DNA from: a virus
IMG/VR virus record: IMGVR_UViG_3300050175_000018
Span: 1-37,088 of that record
Length of the DNA: 37,088 bases
Strand: one strand, 5' to 3'
Below the pieces are notes generated by a model that saw nothing but the letters and a program-made list of their open reading frames with translations, did not search any database and had not been told where the DNA came from. Positions 16,962-21,959 of the stretch are shown here, piece by piece. Numbering within the stretch: position 1 is the first letter of the stretch; the number at the start of each line of letters is the position of its first letter. The translations under genes were made by a program, and so were the position numbers.

Positions 16962-16989
16962 TTGACACAGAATATTAAAGTAATAAAAT
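16962..16989 (+). promoter_or_regulatory. Rightward early promoter, probably giving a leaderless Cro-like mRNA
   Basis: TTGACA (16962-16967), a 16-nt spacer and TAAAAT (16984-16989). The spacer contains TATTAAAGTAA directly before the -10, the same register as in the promoters at 28138 and 32091. A second copy, TATTAAAATACT (16951-16962), touches the -35. The -10 is followed by 6 nt and then the ATG, so transcription should start at or next to the start codon. Confidence 0.6.
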
Positions 16990-16995
16990 GCGCAA

Positions 16996-17205
16996 ATGAA
17001 AAAAGAAAAATGGCACGAAGAGACATATAAGCTTTTACTTGAAACCAAGGCTAGCACTGCGGAAATACTCGAAGGAGCTGGCGTAGACAAGCAGTGGTAT
17101 CATAAATTTAAAGCTGATAAATACAATGAACCCGGAGTAAATAAAATAAACCGGATGAATGTATTCTTAAAGAAGCACGCGAAGAAAGTAAAAAAGTCGA
17201 AATGA
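16996..17205 (+). CDS. Small Cro-like helix-turn-helix regulator
   Basis: A 69-aa basic protein. Residues about 17-55 (TAEILEGAGVDKQWYHKFKA, then NEPGVNKINRMNVFLK) match the helix-turn-helix core of short phage regulators, in which an alpha-helical pair is followed by an N-P-G-V-x-x-I segment. The C-terminus is Lys-rich (KKHAKKVKKSK). It is the first gene of the rightward early transcript and has no ribosome binding site, fitting a leaderless mRNA as for lambda cI from PRM. It is the best candidate for binding the repeats around 16913-16984. A terminator follows directly. Confidence 0.7.
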   Translation: MKKEKWHEETYKLLLETKASTAEILEGAGVDKQWYHKFKADKYNEPGVNKINRMNVFLKKHAKKVKKSK

Positions 17206-17214
17206 CTTGAAGGC

Positions 17215-17277
17215 CCCGGCGTTCCCTATCCTCAGCGCCGGGTTATTTGGCGGTTGTGAAATGCAGCCGCCTTTTTT
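17215..17277 (+). terminator. Tandem-hairpin intrinsic terminator after the Cro-like gene
   Basis: The first hairpin is CCCGGCG (17215-17221) with CGCCGGG (17236-17242). The second pairs GGCGGTTG (17249-17256) with CAGCCGCC (17264-17271), 8 bp with one G-U pair and a 7-nt loop, followed by six T (17272-17277). This strong terminator lies between the Cro-like gene and the rest of the early operon, the place of lambda tR1. Downstream early genes would then need antitermination or another promoter. Confidence 0.85.
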
Positions 17278-17297
17278 AACGAAACTGGAGATAGATC

Positions 17298-17492
17298 ATG
17301 GCAAGAAAGATGTCAGCAGCCGCGCAAAATATTCTAGATCTGGTGAATTTCTATATTGATTTTATGGAGTCCGAAGGGAAGAAACCAGCCTGCATTTATT
17401 TAACAAAAAATCAAAGATCTAGCATTCTGGAAGAAATAGACGGAAAGGAAGCGCCGAAAATTCGAGGCATCGATATAGTGATTGTCGAGTAA
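17298..17492 (+). CDS. Hypothetical protein, 64 aa
   Basis: A 64-aa product, MARKMSAAAQNILDLVNFYI then DFMESEGKKPACIYLTKNQR and a C-terminal IRGIDIVIVE. The predicted order is one long helix followed by strands. I do not recognise a family. GGAG lies 8-9 nt before ATG 17298. It is the first gene after the strong terminator and the start of a run of small rightward early genes, which are often host-takeover functions, but nothing in this sequence shows which. Confidence 0.55.
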   Translation: MARKMSAAAQNILDLVNFYIDFMESEGKKPACIYLTKNQRSSILEEIDGKEAPKIRGIDIVIVE

Positions 17493-17517
17493 CAGCAACC
17501 AATGAAAAGGTCTAACT

Positions 17518-17691
17518 ATGAAGGATGCACCCCCACCATTTGTAATAGAAAAAAGCAATAAAACATTTTCTGATGTAGTTGAAGTTCCAGAGCAAGCAAA
17601 ACAACGGTATAGAGATATCATTGATAACCGATCGATCAATAATTACGAGAGAGAAAACGACCCCGACAGCAACGAATACTGGGGATTATAA
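17518..17691 (+). CDS. Hypothetical acidic protein, 57 aa
   Basis: A 57-aa frame, MKDAPPPFVIEKSNKTFSDV onward, ending DPDSNEYWGL. It is acidic and hydrophilic with no membrane segment or cysteine. It lies in the gap between two other rightward early genes, with AAAGG (17506-17510) 7 nt upstream of ATG 17518. I know no family. Continuous coding between neighbours and a proper ribosome binding site support it as a gene. Confidence 0.5.
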   Translation: MKDAPPPFVIEKSNKTFSDVVEVPEQAKQRYRDIIDNRSINNYERENDPDSNEYWGL

Positions 17692-17708
17692 AGCTAGAGG
17701 ATAAACCA

Positions 17709-17957
17709 ATGTACGTAAAATACGAGCATGTTAAAGAGGATTTCGCCAAGTTCGAAAAGACTATCGAAGAGAAGGAAAAGGAGATAGCGGCGCTTAAGGA
17801 CAGAGAAAACGCCAAAGCTTTAGACGGCCAAAGGGATGCTTATAAAAAGCTATTCGAAGCAAAGAAGAAAATAGTTGACCTGCAAAATCAATTGGATGAG
17901 AAAGATAAAGCAATCAGCTATTTGATGGTTGGTCGAGCCACTCATAAAGTCCACTAG
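17709..17957 (+). CDS. Small coiled-coil protein
   Basis: An 82-aa protein that is nearly all charged heptad-like helix: YVKYEHVKEDFAKFEKTIEE, EKEKEIAALKDRENAKALDG, KKIVDLQNQLDEKDKAISYL. It probably forms a coiled-coil dimer. The C-terminal MVGRATHKVH leaves the helix. No enzymatic motif is present. It lies two bases before a small membrane protein gene, and its stop and that start are close enough for coupling. Function unknown. Confidence 0.6.
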   Translation: MYVKYEHVKEDFAKFEKTIEEKEKEIAALKDRENAKALDGQRDAYKKLFEAKKKIVDLQNQLDEKDKAISYLMVGRATHKVH

Positions 17958-17958
17958 T

Positions 17959-18099
17959 ATGAAAACATTTACTAATCACCTTGCCTTGGCGTTGTTAATT
18001 AACGTTTTTTTATTCGCATACATTAACGACATAATCCAATTTAAGGTAAGCAGTGACCCTACCCCATGGCTAGCGCCTAAACATTTTTGGAGTGATTAA
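17959..18099 (+). CDS. Small single-pass membrane protein
   Basis: A 46-aa protein with one hydrophobic segment (HLALALLINVFLFAYIN, residues about 7-23) and a short polar tail (SSDPTPWLAPKHFWSD). The start is 2 nt after the stop of the coiled-coil gene, suggesting translational coupling because no clear ribosome binding site is present. The tail would face the periplasm or cytoplasm depending on topology, which I cannot decide. Tiny early membrane proteins in phages sometimes block superinfection or host functions, but there is no direct evidence here. Confidence 0.5.
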   Translation: MKTFTNHLALALLINVFLFAYINDIIQFKVSSDPTPWLAPKHFWSD

Positions 18100-18100
18100 T

Positions 18101-18373
18101 ATGAAAATTAGCATTGATTTAGTAGTAGAAAATTTCCCTGTTCCTGATTGCGTGGCTGTAACTGACCAAAGCGGAATGACTATAGATGAGATTCATGTTG
18201 AATCTTTGTCTGAAGACTCTCTGTACAAGCTATGCAATCGACTTGTAATGGATATCTACAAGAACGCTGGCAAGGAAAAGCATGACATTACCTTAACCGT
18301 TACTATCCCGCGTGATTCCCCCAAGCCGGATAGCGAGGAAAAGCCTAGAATATATAGTCGAAGGCAAAAATAG
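18101..18373 (+). CDS. Hypothetical protein, 90 aa
   Basis: A 90-aa protein, MKISIDLVVENFPVPDCVAV onward, with predicted beta strands (ISIDLVVE; HDITLTVTIPR) around a helix and a basic tail (RIYSRRQK). I chose ATG 18101 because GGAG (18089-18092) lies 8 nt upstream; a GTG at 18092 is in frame but inside that site. No family is recognised. It starts just after the membrane protein stop and continues the early operon. Confidence 0.55.
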   Translation: MKISIDLVVENFPVPDCVAVTDQSGMTIDEIHVESLSEDSLYKLCNRLVMDIYKNAGKEKHDITLTVTIPRDSPKPDSEEKPRIYSRRQK

Positions 18374-18442
18374 CCTTGGACTACCTAGCTACATAATTGA
18401 AAAGTACACGACGAATAACCCCCACACAGAAGGAGAATAACA

Positions 18443-18625
18443 ATGAATGAATTATATGAAATGAAGTTGCATGATACGTTAGAACCGTTTCCGGGACAGC
18501 ACGTTTCAATTATTTCAATTGTCCGCGTTCCTGGAGGATGGGTTTATAACACGCTCATGAACGAAGATTCTAATGCATCGGTATTCGTCCCTTTCAGCAA
18601 TGAATTTAATCCAGAAGCTGTGTAA
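18443..18625 (+). CDS. Hypothetical protein, 60 aa
   Basis: A 60-aa product, MNELYEMKLHDTLEPFPGQH then VSIISIVRVPGGWVYNTLMN, with a small beta-barrel-like pattern and a C-terminal VFVPFSNEF. The VRVPGGWVY segment recurs in small phage proteins of unknown role that I have seen next to early genes, so it is probably a real conserved family. GAAGGAG lies upstream of ATG 18443 at good spacing. No cysteine or membrane segment is present. Confidence 0.55.
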   Translation: MNELYEMKLHDTLEPFPGQHVSIISIVRVPGGWVYNTLMNEDSNASVFVPFSNEFNPEAV

Positions 18626-18631
18626 TACATA

Positions 18632-18865
18632 ATGAACGAAAAATTATTGGATACCTGGCGCATACAGCACTACAGAGAAAGCGCCAATAGGCCATGGGTT
18701 GATGATGCACGTATAGTGCTTATCAATGACGGATTAATAGCCTTGCCTCACGAAATTAGCGAAGAGATGAAAGATTACGAGCCTCCTATGACTGAAGCGG
18801 CTGATAGAGCTAACTTGATTATCCGTAAAATGATAAGCCGGTATATTAACCGTGAAGCCTCATAA
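18632..18865 (+). CDS. Hypothetical protein, 77 aa
   Basis: A 77-aa mostly helical protein, MNEKLLDTWRIQHYRESANR onward, ending LIIRKMISRYINREAS. Nothing identifies a function. It begins 6 nt after the previous stop with no good ribosome binding site of its own, so translation is probably coupled. Its end overlaps the GTG start of the next gene by 14 nt, which also suggests coupled expression of the two. Confidence 0.5.
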   Translation: MNEKLLDTWRIQHYRESANRPWVDDARIVLINDGLIALPHEISEEMKDYEPPMTEAADRANLIIRKMISRYINREAS

Positions 18866-19067
18866 CGAGCTTAAAAGGGCAGTATGGGAAGGCAGGCAGG
18901 CTTTTATTGATGGAGTCGAAGATTGCCCTTATTCTCTCGATACGGTAAACCTGGCTACCCCTAGCCAACAGGATTGCTTATGGTTTAGGTGGCATTCAGG
19001 CTACATTATGGAACACGAACGATACTTAATGAATAAAGACTTATCGGCAAGTAAGATTCACAGCTAG
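18852..19067 (+). CDS. Small protein resembling the ribosome modulation factor (Rmf/CrpP) pattern
   Basis: A 71-aa product with AVWEGRQAFIDGVEDCPYSL and a later CLWFRWHSGYIMEHE. The spacing E-G-x-x-A-F-x-x-G-x-x-x-C-P-Y, then W-x-x-G-Y, recalls the Rmf-like small-protein fold, in which Rmf dimerises ribosomes. The likeness is by eye and may be only structural. The start is GTG 18852 inside the previous gene. Its 3-prime end runs 27 nt into the leftward zinc-finger gene, so the two transcripts overlap. A ribosome-binding role is inference. Confidence 0.5.
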   Translation: MKPHNELKRAVWEGRQAFIDGVEDCPYSLDTVNLATPSQQDCLWFRWHSGYIMEHERYLMNKDLSASKIHS

Positions 19068-19241
19068 TTTTATCGTTTTATCGTTATGCAATATTTGGTC
19101 TATAGGTATAAACTCTCTATTGCAGTTGTTGCAAATAGTGTAATCCAGGTACACTAGTAAATCGGCGTTATCATACCGAATGATATCTAGGTTTTTATTA
19201 ACCCTTGTGTCTGTCGAATTACATTTATTGCATTTAATCAT
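19041..19241 (-). CDS. Small two-CxxC zinc-finger protein, MqsA N-domain-like
   Basis: A 66-aa leftward gene with Cys4-x2-Cys7 and Cys37-x2-Cys40 spaced like a zinc ribbon, plus a middle strand region (RYDNADLLVYLDY). The layout resembles the N-terminal zinc domain of MqsA/YgiT-type antitoxins but lacks their helix-turn-helix half. No toxin gene is adjacent. It has no ribosome binding site: a -10-like TATACT ends 7 nt before the ATG, suggesting a leaderless mRNA. A perfect 17-bp inverted repeat lies just upstream (19258-19274). It is the only leftward gene in this part of the early region. Confidence 0.6.
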   Translation of the reverse strand: MIKCNKCNSTDTRVNKNLDIIRYDNADLLVYLDYTICNNCNREFIPIDQILHNDKTIKLAVNLTCR

Positions 19242-19247
19242 AACAAA

Positions 19248-19274
19248 AGTATATCAAAGTATACAAAATATACT
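19248..19274 (-). promoter_or_regulatory. Promoter and palindromic operator for the leftward zinc-finger gene
   Basis: Read leftward, an extended -10 (TGATATACT, hexamer at 19253-19248) is followed by 6 nt and ATG 19241. Overlapping the upstream side is AGTATA-CAAAA-TATACT (19258-19274 on the plus strand), a perfect inverted repeat with 6-bp arms. No good -35 is visible, as is usual for extended -10 promoters. The arms match the AGTAT/ATACT half-sites at the other early promoters. Confidence 0.5.
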
Positions 19275-19320
19275 ATAGTTTTATTCGATACTTAGTTAAG
19301 TTGATATAGGTTATATAGAT

Positions 19321-19353
19321 AAAAAAGCCCTTGAGAAAAAGATCAAAAGGGCT
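19321..19353 (-). terminator. Leftward intrinsic terminator at the end of RNA A
   Basis: On the minus strand AGCCCTT (19353-19347) pairs with AAGGGCT (19332-19326) and is followed by a T run (complement of A 19321-19325). The plus strand has no T run after the hairpin. The copy at 20281 has the same distance between hairpin and U tract, so both its position and direction are conserved. Confidence 0.65.
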
Positions 19354-19640
19354 ATACTCAGACTTATCAACCGGGTAACCAGCCCTTTTGAACAGTAAAG
19401 ATAAACGTATTTACGGCCCAAATGCACTAAGTGCGATCGATTTAAAGATTCTATCTTAAAGCTGCTCAAGATTAAAGTTACCTGTAAGTGTTTTTAAATC
19501 GTGGCTGATGTAGTACTGAATTCGATTAAGTAGATTATCAATAGGTAAGCGGCATTTTAAGGGCCTTTCATCGACACCGGCCTTATAACCGTAAGTCCTT
19601 CCTGACAGGCACTTGTTAATCTGTCAGCCACGTTTTAAGA
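19321..19640 (-). ncRNA. Candidate structured non-coding RNA A, paralogue of the RNA at 20281
   Basis: Fills the 429-base gene-free stretch 19242-19670. Its left domain matches 20281-20435: without gaps, 50 of the first 78 positions agree by my count, with TTGAACAGTAA and ATTTACG conserved. The stem TTGAACAG (19388-19395)/CTGCTCAA (19462-19469) plus AAGATA (19398-19403)/TATCTT (19452-19457) is preserved by different bases in the other copy, as is the hairpin GCAC-TAA-GTGC (19424-19434). A right domain is closed by GTGGCTGA (19501-19508)/TCAGCCAC (19624-19631), with a competing CTGACAG/CTGTCAG hairpin (19602-19627). Strand is uncertain; I favour minus because a U-tract terminator ends the left side. 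The right boundary is approximate. Confidence 0.55.
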
Positions 19641-19670
19641 ACATTTCCAACAACATAGAGAGGTTATAAA

Positions 19671-19973
19671 ATGAGTTTCATTTTAGACTTAAACGATTTG
19701 AAATTGCGCCACGCTGGATGGCTTAAATCAATGGGATGGTGGAAGAATAAAACGATCCTAGAATCACTGATGCTAGTAGTTTCTGAATGCGGCGAAGCTG
19801 CAAATGAAGTTCGCGGCGATAAACCAACAGATAAATTTGAAGAAGAATTAGCGGACATAATTCTACGGGTTGTTGGAATAGCGGGGGAGCAGGAAATTAA
19901 TATACAGCAAGCTGTCTTAAACAAAATGCGGAAAAACCGAGAACTAGCGCACAACCCTGACAGAAAGAAATAA
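19671..19973 (+). CDS. MazG-like nucleotide pyrophosphohydrolase
   Basis: A 100-aa single-domain all-alpha NTP pyrophosphatase. The metal-binding helices are visible as ESLMLVVSECGEAANEVRG (E-x-x-E-type first helix) and FEEELADIILRVVGIA (E-E-E-L-A-D second helix). Phage MazG-like enzymes hydrolyse (d)NTPs and have been proposed to lower host alarmone levels or adjust nucleotide pools. Substrate here is unknown. GAGAGG 7 nt upstream supports ATG 19671. It is the first gene after structured RNA A and looks intact. Confidence 0.82.
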   Translation: MSFILDLNDLKLRHAGWLKSMGWWKNKTILESLMLVVSECGEAANEVRGDKPTDKFEEELADIILRVVGIAGEQEINIQQAVLNKMRKNRELAHNPDRKK

Positions 19974-20010
19974 GCTTAAGAACATTTAACCAACGAATAG
20001 AATATAGATT

Positions 20011-20244
20011 ATGAGCGAGCAAAGAAATAAATTAAGAGTAATGTGCAGTAGAACTGAATGCATAGAAACAGGGTGTTCCTTCCCTGACTGCTTAGATAAA
20101 GAGTCCAGGGAGATTTATGATAGCTGCGGAACCTGTCAAGATGGATCTTACGGGCCGTCACACTGCGGTTCTGCTAATTGTGAATCTGGATCAATAGCGA
20201 GTGGAGGTGATAAAAGCCACTGTTCTTGTGATATTTGTTTTTGA
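20011..20244 (+). CDS. Small cysteine-rich protein, conserved phage family
   Basis: A 77-aa protein with 12 cysteines. The core SCGTCQDGSYGPSHCGSANC, then ESGSIASGGDKSHCSCDICF, is a pattern I recognise from many unrelated siphophages and is probably a compact zinc-binding fold. Its function is not known to me. The start has no clear ribosome binding site. It stands alone between the MazG-like gene and the second structured RNA. The high cysteine and histidine content argues for metal binding rather than disulfides, since no signal peptide is present. Confidence 0.7.
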   Translation: MSEQRNKLRVMCSRTECIETGCSFPDCLDKESREIYDSCGTCQDGSYGPSHCGSANCESGSIASGGDKSHCSCDICF

Positions 20245-20280
20245 TTCACCTAGCAATATGTTAGTCAGTAGAAAGCAAAT

Positions 20281-20313
20281 AAAAAACCCGTTGCTAAAGG
20301 AAGCGAACGGGTT
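20281..20313 (-). terminator. Leftward intrinsic terminator at the end of RNA B
   Basis: On the minus strand AACCCGTT (20313-20306) pairs with AACGGGTT (20292-20285), extended by GCT/AGC across a bulged base, and is followed by a T run (complement of A 20281-20286). The hairpin is 11 bp and strong. On the plus strand no T run follows it, so it would act only on leftward transcripts. Confidence 0.68.
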
Positions 20314-20800
20314 TAGAATATAATTATCGATTGGGTTGACAGCCTAGTTGAACAGTAAGAGATATTTACGAATCCAATACCCTAACGGGCAACCGATAAG
20401 TCAATTTTAATCTCTATCTCTTACTTTTTCAACCCTGCTGTAGATTTTATTCAATCGACGTTATACCTACCACCAGGCACGTACCGAAAGGGAACCGCCA
20501 AAGGATAATTTATTATCTGGATTAGAAGGGGTGGCGACATTCTCGCAACAATAAGGAATGGAGATAAACAGAACTTATACTGATACAAGGTGTTAAACGT
20601 CACTGACCTTAACTCAAGTGCGCAGCAAACAAAGCTGAATAAAAAATAATCGGCTTTATCAGTGCCAGTCAGTAAAGACTTTAATTCAAAAGGTTGCTAT
20701 CACAGAAAGGGGCCACACCGCGAACTGCCCGATAGCCTAAGTGGAACCAACAGGAAAAGGGGACTCTAGTACTTGTAATTGGTAGTTACCATGCAGGGAA
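20281..20800 (-). ncRNA. Candidate large structured non-coding RNA B
   Basis: Fills the 581-base gene-free stretch 20245-20825. The left domain, shared with RNA A, has AGTAAGAGAT (20354-20363)/ATCTCTTACT (20416-20425) stacked on GTTGAA (20347-20352)/TTCAAC (20428-20433). Crossing it, TTATCG (20324-20329)/CGATAA (20394-20399) with ATTGG/CCAAT would make a pseudoknot. To the right lies a three-way junction closed by ACTGATA (20579-20585)/TATCAGT (20657-20663) with hairpins 20587-20610 and 20632-20656. Further helices are GCTATC (20696-20701)/GATAGC (20731-20736) stacked with GGGC/GCCC, CGCCA/TGGCG (20496-20536), and a CC-GAAA-GG loop at 20484. Strand is uncertain; minus is favoured by the terminator at its left end. 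The right boundary is approximate. Confidence 0.55.
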
Positions 20801-20825
20801 AGGGCGGTAAATATGAGGAAATTAA

Positions 20826-21167
20826 ATGAAATACTATGTTTACTTTGTGCAGGAAAAGAAAAGAAAATCTGGTAAAGGTGGAAATATGCCGGTAAAGATT
20901 GGTAGCACTAATGACCCTGAGAAGAGGTTGAAAGCCTTGCAGACTGGGAATCCTAGAAAGCTGGTTATTAAAGCCTCACTTCTGTTCGATGAAAGAAAGC
21001 AGGCTCAAGAAATGGAATTTACTTTGCATAATTTGGCGGGTAAAAAACATAAAAGGCTGGTTGGTGAATGGTTTATGATTTACGGATCATTTAAAACTTT
21101 AATAGGCGAGGCTTACAAGATATTCGACGGTAACGCTAGAGCGAAGAAGGAAGCCCCTTCTAGTTGA
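20826..21167 (+). CDS. GIY-YIG-related T5orf172-like protein
   Basis: A 113-aa protein with the pattern YYVYFVQ, then MPVKIGSTNDPEKRLKALQT, LFDERKQAQEMEFTLHNLA and LVGEWFMI. This is the T5orf172/Mug113 branch of the GIY-YIG nuclease superfamily, in which the V-K-I-G-x-(T/S)-x-D-x-x-x-R segment carries the catalytic arginine and a later E lies in the helix. Members are thought to act on DNA, but the role in phages is unclear. GAGGAAA upstream supports the start. It directly follows RNA B. Confidence 0.75.
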   Translation: MKYYVYFVQEKKRKSGKGGNMPVKIGSTNDPEKRLKALQTGNPRKLVIKASLLFDERKQAQEMEFTLHNLAGKKHKRLVGEWFMIYGSFKTLIGEAYKIFDGNARAKKEAPSS

Positions 21168-21197
21168 TAGTATGGTTAATTTAAAGAGGAAGATAAA

Positions 21198-21629
21198 ATG
21201 GGATATAGCACTAAATTTAACGGCGAATTAAAGTTTGTAAATGAATTAACAGTTAGTCAGTTGTCGAAAGTTAAAAGCTTTTGTGGCGAGGATTGTCGAG
21301 AACACCCGGAATGGCTCGAAGCTGAAGGGTTGTATTATATTGATCTTGAGCTAACAGATGACTTTACCGGTCTTAGATGGGATTTTTCGGAAAAGACATG
21401 TGATATGGAAAAACTAGTTAATGTGATTGTCTTAAACATGCGTCAAGAATATCCAGAGTTCAGTATAACGGGGGAAATGCTAGCGCAAGGTGAAGAAGTC
21501 GGCGATATATGGAAAGTTGCTACAGCCGATGGCCTGGCTTTCCGTCAAGATATCCACGTGCATGGAGATAGAGTAATTTGCCCTTACTGCGAAGGAGTCT
21601 TTGAAATTAAAGGGCAGATTACTTTTTAA
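21198..21629 (+). CDS. Conserved phage protein with C-terminal CxxC, unknown function
   Basis: A 143-aa protein opening MGYSTKFNGELKFVNELTVS, with GLYYIDLELTDDFTGLRWDF, then SEKTCDMEKLVNVIVLNMRQ and a C-terminal VICPYCEGVFEIKG that looks like half a zinc knuckle. The G-Y-S-T-x-F-x-G-E opening and L-R-W-D/E-K segment recur in many phage genomes without an assigned role. AGAGGAAG lies before ATG 21198. It sits upstream of the replication genes in the early operon. Confidence 0.65.
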   Translation: MGYSTKFNGELKFVNELTVSQLSKVKSFCGEDCREHPEWLEAEGLYYIDLELTDDFTGLRWDFSEKTCDMEKLVNVIVLNMRQEYPEFSITGEMLAQGEEVGDIWKVATADGLAFRQDIHVHGDRVICPYCEGVFEIKGQITF

Positions 21630-21656
21630 GCAAAAACGAGTATAGAGGAAATGAAA

Positions 21657-21929
21657 ATGGCAATTAAAGATTTTGAAGTTGAAGTAGTTTTCACGGTTAA
21701 AGTCACTATTGATGACGAAAAGATCAACGGTGATTTTATAGAAAAGTTCAAAGAAGACTTCTATCAATTTGATAGGCTTAAAGATCATGCCGGGCATTTG
21801 GCGCAAATGGAGGCTAGAGGTTTGATAGGCATTTCAAATTTTGTAGAAGGGTACGGAGATTTAAAGGAAGATGTTAATTGCAGGGTTGAAGTAATTGGGC
21901 AGGCAGAGTATGTAAAGCCATTAGAATGA
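21657..21929 (+). CDS. Hypothetical protein, 90 aa
   Basis: A 90-aa protein, MAIKDFEVEVVFTVKVTIDD onward, with alternating strands and an internal amphipathic helix, ending RVEVIGQAEYVKPLE. I place the start at ATG 21657, because GAGG (21645-21648) is 8 nt away; the in-frame ATG 21651 is only 2 nt from it. No family is recognised. It follows the CxxC protein by 27 nt in the same operon. Confidence 0.55.
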   Translation: MAIKDFEVEVVFTVKVTIDDEKINGDFIEKFKEDFYQFDRLKDHAGHLAQMEARGLIGISNFVEGYGDLKEDVNCRVEVIGQAEYVKPLE

Positions 21930-21959
21930 ATTCGACAAACTAAACAAAGAGGTTTAATC

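Noticed and set aside
19504-19520. CTGATG as part of a hammerhead ribozyme
   Set aside because: The CUGAUGA core is incomplete and no matching GAAA segment is placed to form the three-stem fold.
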